From positions 124,001 to 188,000 of the forward strand of contig JAQURG010000001.1 of the NCBI GenBank assembly GCA_028715725.1: 64,000 bases of DNA, written 5' to 3'. This document shows positions 35,704 to 46,193 of the stretch, piece by piece. This DNA comes from Methylococcales bacterium (GTDB lineage: Bacteria > Pseudomonadota > Gammaproteobacteria > Methylococcales > Methylomonadaceae). The first letter of the stretch is position 1, and each line of letters begins with the position of its first letter. Both the position numbers and the translations under genes were made by a program. The notes under the pieces are model-generated. The model was not told where the DNA came from and searched no databases. It saw only the letters and a program-made list of their open reading frames with translations.

Positions 35704-36468
35704 TTAAAACCGATCTTTTAAGCGCCTGACTTCTGCAAAAACTTCTACCGATTTGCTATTTGTCATATTTATCACAGATCGCAATGCCAGGCTATCTTCC
35801 CTTAAAAAGGGATTAGTTGCCAACTCCTGTTCTATCGTTGACGGTACTGTGGGCAAGTGTTTTTCCCGCAGTTGATTGATGACCTCCATTCTTTGCTGCA
35901 ACTGCGGATTATCAGGCTCCACGCTTAAAGCAAACCGGCCATTAGCTTGCGTATACTCATGAGTGCAATAGATCCGGGTGGATGCGGGCAAAGCTTTTAA
36001 TTTTTGCAGAGAACTCCACATTTGTTCAGCAGTGCCTTCAAACAGGCGACCGCAGCCCATTGCAAACAAGGTATCCCCGCAGAACAGGACCTCATCTTCA
36101 GCAAAATAATAAACAATATGGCCGCTGGTATGCCCCGGAGTCGAAATGACTCTGGCCCTGCAGGCGCCTAGCATAATGATATCCCCTTCACTGACACCTG
36201 CATTAATACCCGGAATTCGATCCCGATCTGACTGGGCAGCAATAATTTTGCATCCGGTTTTTTCTTTCAGCTCAAGATTACCGCCAACATGATCCCAATG
36301 GTGATGGGTATTCAGAATGCAGGTAAGCCGCCAGTCCTTTTCATTCAGAATATCGAGAACCGGCTGCGCAAGAGCGGGGTCGACAACAGCTGTTTCACCT
36401 GACAGAGGCTCATGAACAAGATAAATATAATTATCGGTCAAAACGGGGATCTGTATGATTGTTAACAT
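35704..36468 (-). CDS. gloB: Hydroxyacylglutathione hydrolase (glyoxalase II); start MLTIIQIPVLTDNY proposed
   Basis: Metallo-beta-lactamase motif THHHWDHVGG, HTSGHI, FCGDTLFAMGCGRLFEGTAEQMWSSL. Confidence 0.95.
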   Translation of the reverse strand: MLTIIQIPVLTDNYIYLVHEPLSGETAVVDPALAQPVLDILNEKDWRLTCILNTHHHWDHVGGNLELKEKTGCKIIAAQSDRDRIPGINAGVSEGDIIMLGACRARVISTPGHTSGHIVYYFAEDEVLFCGDTLFAMGCGRLFEGTAEQMWSSLQKLKALPASTRIYCTHEYTQANGRFALSVEPDNPQLQQRMEVINQLREKHLPTVPSTIEQELATNPFLREDSLALRSVINMTNSKSVEVFAEVRRLKDRF

Positions 36469-36630
36469 CTTTCTGACCCAAGCAATTAGATGGACATATA
36501 AAGAGCTTGTGTTACGACAAACCAGGCTTAACATTATCGTTTCGCCATAACTTTTAATCACTCTTAAAAGAACTTTGACGCTTAATCATATCCTGTTTTT
36601 AGAGGCTGCGGCTTCTCTATTTCGACTATT

Positions 36631-39537
36631 TTGGGTATTATGATTTTTTATTTTAATTTGCCTCTCATGCCCGTTATCCATAATTTCGACACCGAAGTTG
36701 ACAAACTTCCTGATGAGTTCAGGAGCGCTATAGCAGCCTCTTTAAAACAATGGCATGAACAACTGGCCGAACTTCATCTCGATTTCCATCCAACACCTGA
36801 GCTTTCCGCATCAATGGCAAAGGTTTGGTGTTCAAGCTTATTTATTGCTGAAAGCTGTATGCGCCGCCCCGATATACTGGTTGATCTGGTCAATTCGGGC
36901 GATTTATCAGCTGTCTATGATGAACATTTTTATGCCGGCAAGCTGGCGCTGATGCAGATTGACAGCGAAGCGGGGCTGATGCAGGAATTACGGCGTTTTC
37001 GGCGGCGGGAAATGATCAGGATCGCCTGGCGGGATCTGGCAGGATGGGCGCCATTATCCGAAACACTGACTGACCTGTCATGGCTCGCTGATGCCTGCAT
37101 TCAATATGCACTGTCTTTTCTCTACCATCAGGCCTGTGATAAACGGGGCGCTCCCCTGCTGTCGGATGGCAGCCCCCAGCAAATTGTCGTCTTGGGCATG
37201 GGCAAGCTCGGCGCTTATGAACTGAATTATTCTTCCGATATAGACCTGATTTTTGCTTATGCGGAAAATGGCATATTACCCGATAGAAAGGAAACCAGTT
37301 ATAGCGAATTTTTTACGCGGCTCTGCCAAAGTCTGGTCAAAGTTCTGGATGAAACTACCGTTGACGGTTTTGTGTTCCGCACCGACATCCGTTTGAGGCC
37401 TTTCGGCGATAGCGGTCCTATTATTATGACCTTCGACGGCATGGAAAACTATTACCAGACCCAGGCACGGGAATGGGAGCGCTATGCCATGATTAAAGCG
37501 CGCCAGGTCGCGGGCGATTTTAAAACCGGCGCACAACTCATGGCGATGCTGAAAGCCTTCGTCTATCGCCGCTATCTGGATTACGGCGCTTTTGAAGAAC
37601 TGCGTTCCTTAAAGGCACAAATTACCCAGGAATTAAGACGCAAGGACCGCATGGAGAATATCAAGCTTGGGCCCGGCGGCATACGCGAAATCGAATTTAT
37701 CGGACAAGCCTTTCAGTTAATACGCGGCGGCAGTGAAAAGACCTTACAGACGCGCGGTATTCTGGATGTATTGCGAATTCTTGGAGAACTGGAATTATTG
37801 ACCCCAAACGATGCCGAGCAACTCACCCAATCCTATAGTTTCCTGCGCAGAGTGGAAAACCATATCCAGCAATACCAGGACCGGCAAACGCATGATTTGC
37901 CAACAACAGCACCGGTACGGCAGATACTCGCCTATTCTCTGGACTATCCTGACTGGGACAGTTTCAAGCATCAGCTGGATAAGATCAGAGCACAGGTGCA
38001 TGCTGTATTTGACGAGGTTTTTTCGCTTTCCAGGCAGGAAAGAAAAGATCAGCACAGTCAACAGATCTGGACTGGCGCAGCAGACGATGCAGAGTTATTG
38101 GAGAATTTGAGAGCATATGGCTTTCAGCAACTTGACGACAGCCTGGCGGCTATCAAACACTTTAAAAATGCCTCATCGATAAGGCATCTGACAAGCAAAG
38201 GCGCGAAAGTTCTTGACCGGTTAATGCCGCAATTAATTGAGGCGATCCAGCAGGTTAATAATCCTGATGAAACCTTAAAACGCATGCTCGGTTTATTCGA
38301 AGCGGTTGCGGGCAGAAATGTTTATTTATCGTTATTAGCTGAAAATCCCGACGCCCTGGCGCAATTGCTTCGCCTGTCTTCGGCCAGCCCCTGGATTTGC
38401 GGCTATTTATCACGCTATCCCATATTATTTGATGAATTGCTGGATACGCGCACTTTATTCGAGCCGCTCAGAAAAGAGGATCTTGATAAACAGCTGTCTC
38501 ACTTGCTGGCGAATATTGAGGTGCAGGATCTTGAGCAACTGATGATCGTGCTGCGGCAGTTTAAACAATTGAATGTCTTGCGGATTGCCGCAGCCGATAT
38601 CATGGGCATGATTCCAATCATGGTGGTTAGCGATTATTTGACTTATATAGCCGAAAGTATTGTGGATCATGTCGTTGACAGGGCATGGCTTATGCTGACC
38701 GAAAAACATGGTAAGCCGCCCGGCAGCGATAACACCGGCAAGAGCTTTGCAGTGCTCGGCTTCGGCAAACTGGGCGGTATTGAGTTGGGTTATGGTTCTG
38801 ATCTGGATTTGGTGTTTTTGTATGATTGCAACGACGGCAATGCATTAACCGATGGCGGAAAGCCGATTTCCTGTTCGCAATTTTACGGCCGCCTGGGACT
38901 GAAAGTCCGTCATATTATGGATACCAGGCTGTTGTCGGGCGTACTCTATGAAGTGGATATGCGTTTGCGCCCCAGCGGGGATTCCGGCTTACTGGTCACG
39001 CATATTAAAGCTTATGAAGATTATTTAAAAAATCTGGCCTGGACGTGGGAACATCAGGCCTTGGTCAGAGGCCGGTTTATTGCCGGCGACCGGGAATTAA
39101 AGGCGCAATATGAAGCCATTCGGCGCAGAATCCTGAGCTTACCCCGGGATGTTGCACTATTAAAAACCCAGGTTCGTGAAATGCGCGAAAAGATGCGCAA
39201 TACATTGGCAACAAAGGAATCAGGCAAATTTGACTTAAAACAAAGCAAAGGCGGTATTGCTGATATTGAGTTTATAGTACAATTTTGCGTTTTAGCCCGA
39301 GCTGCAAAGAATGAAGCATTGACGACCTATACGGATAATATCAGATTGCTTGAGGGCTTGCAGGAGGACGGATTTATGTCTAAAACCGACGCGGAAACAC
39401 TTAAAGCTGCTTATTGCACTTATCGTGATTATGGCCATAAGCTGGCCCTACAGGAAGAGCGTGCAGTTATCAATGAGGCTGAAGTCATTGAAATGAGTAG
39501 GCAAGTTGAGAAAGTTTGGCATGACTTTATGGAATAA
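36631..39537 (+). CDS. glnE: Bifunctional glutamine synthetase adenylyltransferase/deadenylase (start may be 36667)
   Basis: 968 aa; two nucleotidyltransferase motifs GMGKLGAYELNYSSDIDLIF and GFGKLGGIELGYGSDLDLVFLYD. Confidence 0.96.
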   Translation: MGIMIFYFNLPLMPVIHNFDTEVDKLPDEFRSAIAASLKQWHEQLAELHLDFHPTPELSASMAKVWCSSLFIAESCMRRPDILVDLVNSGDLSAVYDEHFYAGKLALMQIDSEAGLMQELRRFRRREMIRIAWRDLAGWAPLSETLTDLSWLADACIQYALSFLYHQACDKRGAPLLSDGSPQQIVVLGMGKLGAYELNYSSDIDLIFAYAENGILPDRKETSYSEFFTRLCQSLVKVLDETTVDGFVFRTDIRLRPFGDSGPIIMTFDGMENYYQTQAREWERYAMIKARQVAGDFKTGAQLMAMLKAFVYRRYLDYGAFEELRSLKAQITQELRRKDRMENIKLGPGGIREIEFIGQAFQLIRGGSEKTLQTRGILDVLRILGELELLTPNDAEQLTQSYSFLRRVENHIQQYQDRQTHDLPTTAPVRQILAYSLDYPDWDSFKHQLDKIRAQVHAVFDEVFSLSRQERKDQHSQQIWTGAADDAELLENLRAYGFQQLDDSLAAIKHFKNASSIRHLTSKGAKVLDRLMPQLIEAIQQVNNPDETLKRMLGLFEAVAGRNVYLSLLAENPDALAQLLRLSSASPWICGYLSRYPILFDELLDTRTLFEPLRKEDLDKQLSHLLANIEVQDLEQLMIVLRQFKQLNVLRIAAADIMGMIPIMVVSDYLTYIAESIVDHVVDRAWLMLTEKHGKPPGSDNTGKSFAVLGFGKLGGIELGYGSDLDLVFLYDCNDGNALTDGGKPISCSQFYGRLGLKVRHIMDTRLLSGVLYEVDMRLRPSGDSGLLVTHIKAYEDYLKNLAWTWEHQALVRGRFIAGDRELKAQYEAIRRRILSLPRDVALLKTQVREMREKMRNTLATKESGKFDLKQSKGGIADIEFIVQFCVLARAAKNEALTTYTDNIRLLEGLQEDGFMSKTDAETLKAAYCTYRDYGHKLALQEERAVINEAEVIEMSRQVEKVWHDFME

Positions 39538-39604
39538 TCAGGCAAGCAAAATACCAGACAGCTTGCTTTGGATGAAATTAATAAATACTAATGTTGGAGA
39601 ATAA

Positions 39605-40531
39605 ATGATGACAATGGACGATAAAGACGGCGTTATTTGGCTGGACGGGCAGTGGGTTGAATGGCGTGAAGCTAAAGTCCATGTGTTGACGCATACCCTG
39701 CACTATGGACTGGGCGTATTTGAGGGCATAAGAGCCTATCACGCTGAGAAGAGCACGGCAATTTTCAGAATGCATGAGCACACGGATCGCTTGTTCCGTT
39801 CAGCGCACATCATGAATATGCGCATGCCGTTTACCAAGGACGAGATGAATCAGGCGCATCGCGACGCCGTTGCCAAAAACAACCTGGACAGCGCTTATAT
39901 TCGCAGTTTGTGTTTTTTTGGTTCTGAAGGCATGGGACTTCGTGCCGATAATCTGAAAGTGCATGTTATGGTCGCCGCCTGGTCATGGGGCGCCTATCTG
40001 GGCGCTGACAGCATAGAGCATGGGATTCGCATTCGCACTTCTTCCTATACCCGGAATCATCACAACAGCACCATGTGCAAAGCCAAAGCCAGCGGCAATT
40101 ACATCAATTCCATTTTGGCCCTGCAGGAAGCCCTGGCTACAGGCTACGATGAGGCATTAATGCTCGATCATGAAGGTTTTGCCGCAGAAGGCAGCGCTGA
40201 AAACCTGTTTATCGTGCGCAACGGTAAAATTTACACCCCGGAGACCACTTCGGCGCTGGAAGGCATTACCCGCGATACCGTTATCACAATCGCCAGGGAA
40301 CAAGGATTTGAAGTCATTGAGAAACGCATCACGCGCGATGAAATTTATATTGCCGATGAAGCCTTCTTTACCGGCTCGGCCGCTGAAGTCACGCCTATCA
40401 GGGAACTGGATAACCGTGCCATCGGCAGCGGTGATCGCGGAGCAGTCACCCAAAAATTACAAGGTCTTTATTTTGATTATGTGCATGGACGCAGAGATGA
40501 CCATGCTGAATGGTTGACTTACGTCTCTTAA
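39605..40531 (+). CDS. ilvE: Branched-chain amino acid aminotransferase
   Basis: DGVIWLDGQWVEWREAKVHVLTHTLHYGLGVFEGIRAY...; class IV aminotransferase with SGNYINSILA, DEALMLDHEGFAAEGSAENLF. Confidence 0.96.
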   Translation: MMTMDDKDGVIWLDGQWVEWREAKVHVLTHTLHYGLGVFEGIRAYHAEKSTAIFRMHEHTDRLFRSAHIMNMRMPFTKDEMNQAHRDAVAKNNLDSAYIRSLCFFGSEGMGLRADNLKVHVMVAAWSWGAYLGADSIEHGIRIRTSSYTRNHHNSTMCKAKASGNYINSILALQEALATGYDEALMLDHEGFAAEGSAENLFIVRNGKIYTPETTSALEGITRDTVITIAREQGFEVIEKRITRDEIYIADEAFFTGSAAEVTPIRELDNRAIGSGDRGAVTQKLQGLYFDYVHGRRDDHAEWLTYVS

Positions 40532-40535
40532 TATT

Positions 40536-41540
40536 TTGAATAAAGCGTCAAAAATTTTAGTTGTCGGCCCTTCCTGGGTTGGCGATATGGTGATGGCGCA
40601 AAGCCTGTTTATCGAGCTAAAACACGCCCATCCGGAATGCCGCATCGATGTGCTGGCGCCGGCATGGTCTTTTTCCTTACTGGAAAGAATGCCCGAAGTG
40701 ACAAAAGCTGTCGCTATGCCTCTGACTCACGGTCAGTTTGGCTTGATGGCCAGGTACCATTTGAGCAGGCATTTGTGCTCCGAAAATTATGATCAGTCCA
40801 TTGTACTGCCGAACTCCTGGAAATCGGCATTGATACCGTTTTTTGCCGGCATCCCCATCCGCACAGGGTATCTTGGAGAATGCCGTTGGGGCTTGCTCAA
40901 CGATGTCAGAAAGCTTGATAAACAAACGCTGACGATGACGGTACAGCGCTTTGTAGCGTTAGGTTTACCGCATCTTGCACCGTTGCCGCCTGAGTATCCG
41001 ATTCCCGCCCTTGTCATTAAGCCGGATCAACAGGCGGCCGTTATTAAAAAATTTAGCCTAACCCGATCGGAAAAAATCCTCGCCTTATGTCCGGGCGCTG
41101 AGTATGGCGCCGCCAAACGCTGGCCTGCAAAATACTACGCTGAAGTTGCCAGGCATAAAATCGACCAGGGCTGGCAGGTTTGGCTATTTGGTTCCGACAA
41201 GGATAAGGAAGTAGCCGGACAAATCAATAGCGAAGCCTCCGGGCTCTGTACCGATTTTACCGGCCGGACTTCATTAGCCGAAGCGGTCGATTTAATGTCA
41301 CTGGTTAATACGGTGATCAGCAACGATTCAGGACTGATGCACATTGCAGCCGCGCTGAACAAAAAAATAATCGCCATTTATGGTTCCTCCGACCCCAAAT
41401 TTACGCCGCCGCTTAATGCACAGGCAAAAGTCATTTTTTTAAATCTGGATTGCGCTCCGTGTTTCAAGCGGGAATGCCCATTAGGCCATACCCGGTGCCT
41501 GGCCGACATTAAACCCGATCAAATCATTAATGCTATTTGA
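40536..41540 (+). CDS. waaF: ADP-heptose:LPS heptosyltransferase II (TTG start)
   Basis: ILVVGPSWVGDMVMAQSLFIELKHAHPECRIDVLAPAWS...; glycosyltransferase family 9. Confidence 0.93.
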   Translation: MNKASKILVVGPSWVGDMVMAQSLFIELKHAHPECRIDVLAPAWSFSLLERMPEVTKAVAMPLTHGQFGLMARYHLSRHLCSENYDQSIVLPNSWKSALIPFFAGIPIRTGYLGECRWGLLNDVRKLDKQTLTMTVQRFVALGLPHLAPLPPEYPIPALVIKPDQQAAVIKKFSLTRSEKILALCPGAEYGAAKRWPAKYYAEVARHKIDQGWQVWLFGSDKDKEVAGQINSEASGLCTDFTGRTSLAEAVDLMSLVNTVISNDSGLMHIAAALNKKIIAIYGSSDPKFTPPLNAQAKVIFLNLDCAPCFKRECPLGHTRCLADIKPDQIINAI

Positions 41541-41612
41541 AGATTCGAAGGTGAATTCTTGCAGGGCGGCAACAAGCGCTTCTACATTAATAATCCTTGA
41601 AATTCTGCCATT

Positions 41613-42611
41613 ATGAGAATCGCAATCGTCAAACTCTCGGCGCTGGGCGACATTGTTCATGCCATGGTTGCGTTGCAATTCATCAAAGCTCACTCCCCTT
41701 CTATGCAAATAGATTGGATTGTTGAAGAAGGCTTCGCCGGAATTTTAAAAAACAATCCCGACATCAATGCTATTTTGACCGTCAACCTGAAGTCGTTAAA
41801 AAACAATAAAAATGGCTTTTTTCAGCAGATAAAAAATATTCGCCATTATGCATTAAATAATTATGATCTGGTCATTGATGCTCAAGGGCTTATTAAATCT
41901 GCTGTCGTCGCAAAGCTGCTTGGCAAACGCATCGCAGGATTCGATGCCGATTCAGCCCGGGAAAAAGCCGCTGCATGGTTTTATCATGATAAAGTTGCCT
42001 GCCCCTACAATACCAATACTATCGACAGAAATGCCCTGATTCTGTCGAGCCCTTTGGGAGTCAATATTACGCCTGAGCAGATCCTTAACAAGAAACCATT
42101 TTTGTTTTTTAGAGATGAAAATCAACAGTTGTATGATTTTTTGCTAAAAGACAGGCTCAACATTGTCATGATTATCGGCTCAACTTGGGATAGCAGAAAT
42201 TATCCGGCCGATAAATTTGTAAAAATAGCACAGGCCTTACAGCAAAACTGCCTGGTAGTTTGGGGAAATGACCAGGAAAGAAAAAAAGCCGAATGGATGT
42301 CCCTTCAGTCAGATACAATCAAAGTCACACCCGGAATGGACTTGAACAGCCTGAAGGCGCTGATTGCCCATGCTGATCTGCTAATTGGCAATGATACAGG
42401 GCCTACTCATATAGCATGGGCATTAAATAAACCATCAATCACCATTTTTGGACCAACACCGGTCAGCAGGGTGTACCAGACCTGCATCAATAAAGTGGTT
42501 AAATCGGCTTCAATTGTTAATCCGTATAAATTGAATAAACAGGATTATTCAATTGGAAAAATTAATGAAAATGAGATTATCAGGCTTGCCCGGAGTTTGT
42601 TACCGTTATGA
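41613..42611 (+). CDS. waaC: LPS heptosyltransferase I
   Basis: MRIAIVKLSALGDIVHAMVALQFIKAHSPSMQIDWIVEEGFAGIL...NDTGPTHIAWALNKPSITIFGPTP. Confidence 0.93.
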   Translation: MRIAIVKLSALGDIVHAMVALQFIKAHSPSMQIDWIVEEGFAGILKNNPDINAILTVNLKSLKNNKNGFFQQIKNIRHYALNNYDLVIDAQGLIKSAVVAKLLGKRIAGFDADSAREKAAAWFYHDKVACPYNTNTIDRNALILSSPLGVNITPEQILNKKPFLFFRDENQQLYDFLLKDRLNIVMIIGSTWDSRNYPADKFVKIAQALQQNCLVVWGNDQERKKAEWMSLQSDTIKVTPGMDLNSLKALIAHADLLIGNDTGPTHIAWALNKPSITIFGPTPVSRVYQTCINKVVKSASIVNPYKLNKQDYSIGKINENEIIRLARSLLPL

Positions 42612-42694
42612 TTGCAACCAATAGATGCCAGCCGTAATCAGTTATCATATAATGCACTACTTAAAATGTTAATGTTCACAATCTAGGAGTTAGT

Positions 42695-43258
42695 ATGAAA
42701 AAAGTTTCGTTAATCACGACTGTTTTATTGTCTTTTTTTACTGCGATTGCCAGTGCTCACGGCCCTGTTCGTCAAAAAGCTGAAGAACAAATCACCATTA
42801 ATGCGCCTGCCGAAAAAGTCTGGTCTATCATTAAAAATTACGGGGATATGTCCTGGCATCCCGACATTTTTAATACAACCGCCGAAGGTGACAATAAAAA
42901 AGGCGCCATTCGTGTTTTGACCTTAAAGGATGGCGGAACAATCAAGGAGGAATTGAAAAAATACGATGAGGCAAAAATGTCTTATTCATACAAAATTGTC
43001 GGCATGAGCACGGCAAAGACCATTACTCATGCGGGTGTTGAAGAAAAAGTGCCCGTATTGCCTGTAGATAATTACTCAGCAACTATTGAAGTAGAACCAA
43101 AAGGCGACACTTCTGTAGTTTCCTGGACCGCCGGTTACTATCGTGCTTACACCAATAATAATCCTCCAGCAGAAATGAACGAAGAAACGGCTAATGCAGC
43201 AGTAGGTGCCATTTTGAAAAGAGGATTAATCAATTTAAAAACCCTGGCTGAAAAGTAA
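42695..43258 (+). CDS. Secreted SRPBCC-family protein, MxaD-like
   Basis: Signal peptide (MKKVSLITTVLLSFFTAIASAHG) then EEQITINAPAEKVWSIIKNYGDMSWHPDI..., typical of the SRPBCC fold and resembling MxaD. Confidence 0.75.
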   Translation: MKKVSLITTVLLSFFTAIASAHGPVRQKAEEQITINAPAEKVWSIIKNYGDMSWHPDIFNTTAEGDNKKGAIRVLTLKDGGTIKEELKKYDEAKMSYSYKIVGMSTAKTITHAGVEEKVPVLPVDNYSATIEVEPKGDTSVVSWTAGYYRAYTNNNPPAEMNEETANAAVGAILKRGLINLKTLAEK

Positions 43259-43269
43259 GGATTACGCAG

Positions 43270-44229
43270 GTGTTTTTTTTGAAATGCCAGGCTGTAGCGA
43301 CAGTGGTCGCTGCAACTTTTCTTGCTACACCGCTGGCGGCTGCGCCTTTTGCCTACATAAGTAATCAACTGGATAACAGTATTTCGATTATTGATGCTGA
43401 ACAGGGCAAAGTTGTCGACACTATTATTGTACCCGGCAAACCGGCCGGTGTAGCGGTTGCGCCTGCGGGGGATAAGATCTATGTCAGTACGCCGGAAGCC
43501 AAGGGTTTCGCAGTTGTAGATGTAAAAAAACGCAAAGTTATTACTGAAGTGTTGGTAAGTGACGGAGCATTAGGCATTGCGACAGGAATTGATGGCAAAC
43601 GGATTTATGTGGCGGACTGGTATAATAATAATGTCGATGTTGTTGACGCCGACAGCCTTAAAATTATTAAAACCATCCCTGTAGGCGATTCCCCATCCGG
43701 CCTGGTAGTCAGCCCTGATAATCGCTGGCTGTATGTCGCCAACCGGCTCAGTGATTCAGTTTCTAAAATTAATCTCAATAATCTGACTCTCACCAAAACC
43801 TCGCTGGTTGGCTCTCATCCTTTTGGACTTACCATCGATTCCAGAGGCGAGCGCATTTATGTCGCCAATGTACAAAGCGATGATGTGACTGTGTTGGAAG
43901 CCAAACGCCTGTTACCCATCGCTACTATTAAGGTCAACATGCTGCCTTATGCCGCCGCATTGGCGCTTAATGACACCCGCTTATTTGTAACCAATCAGGA
44001 TGACGGCTCTGTGTCGGTTATTGATACGGCAACTTTAAAAGAAATCAGCCTGATTGATGTAGGCAATAAGCCTGAGGGCATCAGCACACATCCCGATGAT
44101 CGTCATGTCTATGTGGCTAACTGGTTTGATAGCACGGTATCCGTAATCGATGCCAAAACCATGAAAGTGATAGATACCATTAAAACCGGCAACGGTAGTC
44201 GTGCATTCGGGCAATTTTTTGGCCGATAG
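43270..44229 (+). CDS. Secreted YVTN-family beta-propeller protein (GTG start)
   Basis: N-terminal signal-like segment and repeated propeller blades (YISNQLDNSISIID, YVADWYNNNVDVVD, YVANRLSDSVSKI, YVANVQSDDVTVLE, YVANWFDSTVSVID). Confidence 0.88.
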   Translation: MFFLKCQAVATVVAATFLATPLAAAPFAYISNQLDNSISIIDAEQGKVVDTIIVPGKPAGVAVAPAGDKIYVSTPEAKGFAVVDVKKRKVITEVLVSDGALGIATGIDGKRIYVADWYNNNVDVVDADSLKIIKTIPVGDSPSGLVVSPDNRWLYVANRLSDSVSKINLNNLTLTKTSLVGSHPFGLTIDSRGERIYVANVQSDDVTVLEAKRLLPIATIKVNMLPYAAALALNDTRLFVTNQDDGSVSVIDTATLKEISLIDVGNKPEGISTHPDDRHVYVANWFDSTVSVIDAKTMKVIDTIKTGNGSRAFGQFFGR

Positions 44230-44281
44230 TCAATAACACTAAATCAAAAAGTTATCTTTAACTTAATTATTTGAGAATAAT

Positions 44282-44569
44282 ATGGCTGAAACTGTAGATG
44301 AACTGAGTGTAACTTACGAAGATGGGGGCATTGAAACCGTTAAAGAACTGAATAAGAAAGTGCTGACTAAAGGCGCATGGGCTACGGTGATGTACCGTTA
44401 CCAGGAGTGGAATCGCGCCAAGGAAGAATACGGCCCCGATAAGTATACGATTCGCCGTTATCAAAAACGCAATGGCGAATATCAACAAAAATCCAAATTC
44501 AATATTTCCAGCAAAGACCAGGCGAAGAGTATTATTGCGGCTCTGGAAGAATGGATAGAAAAAGAGTAG
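44282..44569 (+). CDS. Small (95 aa) soluble charged protein of unknown function
   Basis: ORF with intact start and stop, same strand and close behind the beta-propeller gene. No signal peptide, no Cys; not recognised with confidence. Confidence 0.7.
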   Translation: MAETVDELSVTYEDGGIETVKELNKKVLTKGAWATVMYRYQEWNRAKEEYGPDKYTIRRYQKRNGEYQQKSKFNISSKDQAKSIIAALEEWIEKE

Positions 44570-44777
44570 GCGGAGCAAACTCACATTATTGTAATGTCAG
44601 CTTGAGCTCTTCTATTCCCGTTAAAAGCAAAAGCCGATTCTTCAGATTTGTACTTATTCGTAATCGCCCGATAGCGCCTTTCGGCAATATCTTCCCTTGA
44701 TGAACTGGAAAGATCATAGCGAATTAGACAGGCACATGAATAGGGCGATTTTAAGGCAAACAACACAACTTGAAAGC

Positions 44778-45383
44778 TCAGCTTTGTCGCTCTATTATCA
44801 TTTTTACCGGGTTAAAAGTTCTTCTATGAATAGATAAAATCCCAAATTGATCGATCTCGTTCATATGCTGCGGCGTACCGTAACCTTTATGCTGATTAAA
44901 AGAAAAATCAGGATATTTTTTATGATAGTCGACCATGATTTGATCTCGCTCCACTTTCGCCAAAATAGAAGCAGCGCTGATTGCTTTTACTTTACTGTCA
45001 CCTTTCACAATAGCCTGGGCACGAATTGACAAACTGGGAATACAATTGCCGTCTATTAATGCATGATCAGGTAGTATAGCCAATCCATTTATAGCGCGTT
45101 GCATGGCCAAAAGAGTTGCCTGGAAAATGTTGAGCTCGTCAATCTCTTCAACAGTGGATATACCCAGGGACCAGCTTAACGCATTCTTCTTAATCATCTT
45201 AAAAAAATGATTTCGCTTGGCCTCACTCAGTATTTTAGAGTCGGCCAGACCATCAATGGGTCTTAACGGATCAAGAATTACGGCTGCCGCGACCACCGGC
45301 CCTGCAAGTGGCCCGCGTCCAGCCTCATCAACTCCGGCAATAAGAATATCCCGGGTGAAATAGGTTAAATAGTGGTCGTCCAT
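44778..45383 (-). CDS. rnhB: Ribonuclease HII
   Basis: IAGVDEAGRGPLAGPVVAAAVIL...; KGDSKVKAISAASILAKVERD. Confidence 0.96.
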   Translation of the reverse strand: MDDHYLTYFTRDILIAGVDEAGRGPLAGPVVAAAVILDPLRPIDGLADSKILSEAKRNHFFKMIKKNALSWSLGISTVEEIDELNIFQATLLAMQRAINGLAILPDHALIDGNCIPSLSIRAQAIVKGDSKVKAISAASILAKVERDQIMVDYHKKYPDFSFNQHKGYGTPQHMNEIDQFGILSIHRRTFNPVKMIIERQS

Positions 45384-45420
45384 AGCAACAGGCTTTTAAT
45401 GACTTAAAAGTTGCTGAACA

Positions 45421-46191
45421 TTAGCGCAAAATCCCCCTGCGCACATTTCTCAGAAAATCAACCAAGTCAGAGACTTGGCCACTATTTTCCGAAAGCTCTT
45501 CTATCTGCTCTATAGCATCCTCAAGTCTTAAGTTCATCTTATAGATTATTTTATAAGCATTCCTGATCAATCTGATATCTTCAGCCGAAATGCCGTTACG
45601 TTCCATACCCACTGAATTTATGCCATGAGGCCGGGTAGGTTTGCCGCCAACCATGATAAAAGGCGGAATATCCTGTGTAATAGCACTGCCCATCGCGGCA
45701 AAACTGTATTGACCTATTTGAGTGAACTGATGCACCAGGGTAAATCCGCCCAGAATAGCATGATCATTCAGGCGCACATGTCCTGCCAATGAAGCGCCAT
45801 TAGCCATAATGACATGATCACCAATAATGCAATCATGAGCTACATGGGTGTATGCCATAAACAGGTTGTCATTGCCTATGCGAGTAACGCCATGATCCTG
45901 CTGGGTTCCCCTGTGCATTGAGGTAAATTCTCGAATCGTATTTCTATCGCCAATTTCAAGTCGCGTTACCTCAAATGCATATTTTTTGTCCTGAGGATCT
46001 TCGCCAATTGAAGTGAATTGATAGATGCGATTTTTTTTTCCAATAGAAGTCGGCCCTTTAATAACAACATGGGGACCTATAACCGTTCCTGCATCAATTG
46101 TTACATCGGCGCCTATGACAGAATAAGCGCCAATAGACACATCATCCGCTAGTTCAGCATGAGCGTCAATTATAGCTGTTGGATCAATCAA
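45421..46191 (-). CDS. lpxA: UDP-N-acetylglucosamine acyltransferase (TTG start proposed, just after fabZ stop)
   Basis: LIDPTAIIDAHAELADDVSIGAYSVIGADVTIDAGTVIGPHVVIKG...; hexapeptide repeats, LVHQFTQIGQYSF. The ORF-track ATG (46215) lies inside fabZ. Confidence 0.93.
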   Translation of the reverse strand: MIDPTAIIDAHAELADDVSIGAYSVIGADVTIDAGTVIGPHVVIKGPTSIGKKNRIYQFTSIGEDPQDKKYAFEVTRLEIGDRNTIREFTSMHRGTQQDHGVTRIGNDNLFMAYTHVAHDCIIGDHVIMANGASLAGHVRLNDHAILGGFTLVHQFTQIGQYSFAAMGSAITQDIPPFIMVGGKPTRPHGINSVGMERNGISAEDIRLIRNAYKIIYKMNLRLEDAIEQIEELSENSGQVSDLVDFLRNVRRGILR

Positions 46192-46193
46192 AA

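Noticed and set aside
44581-44766. 61-aa - strand ORF downstream of rnhB
   Set aside because: No recognisable domain, no clear Shine-Dalgarno; lies between convergent genes and is likely non-coding 3' sequence.
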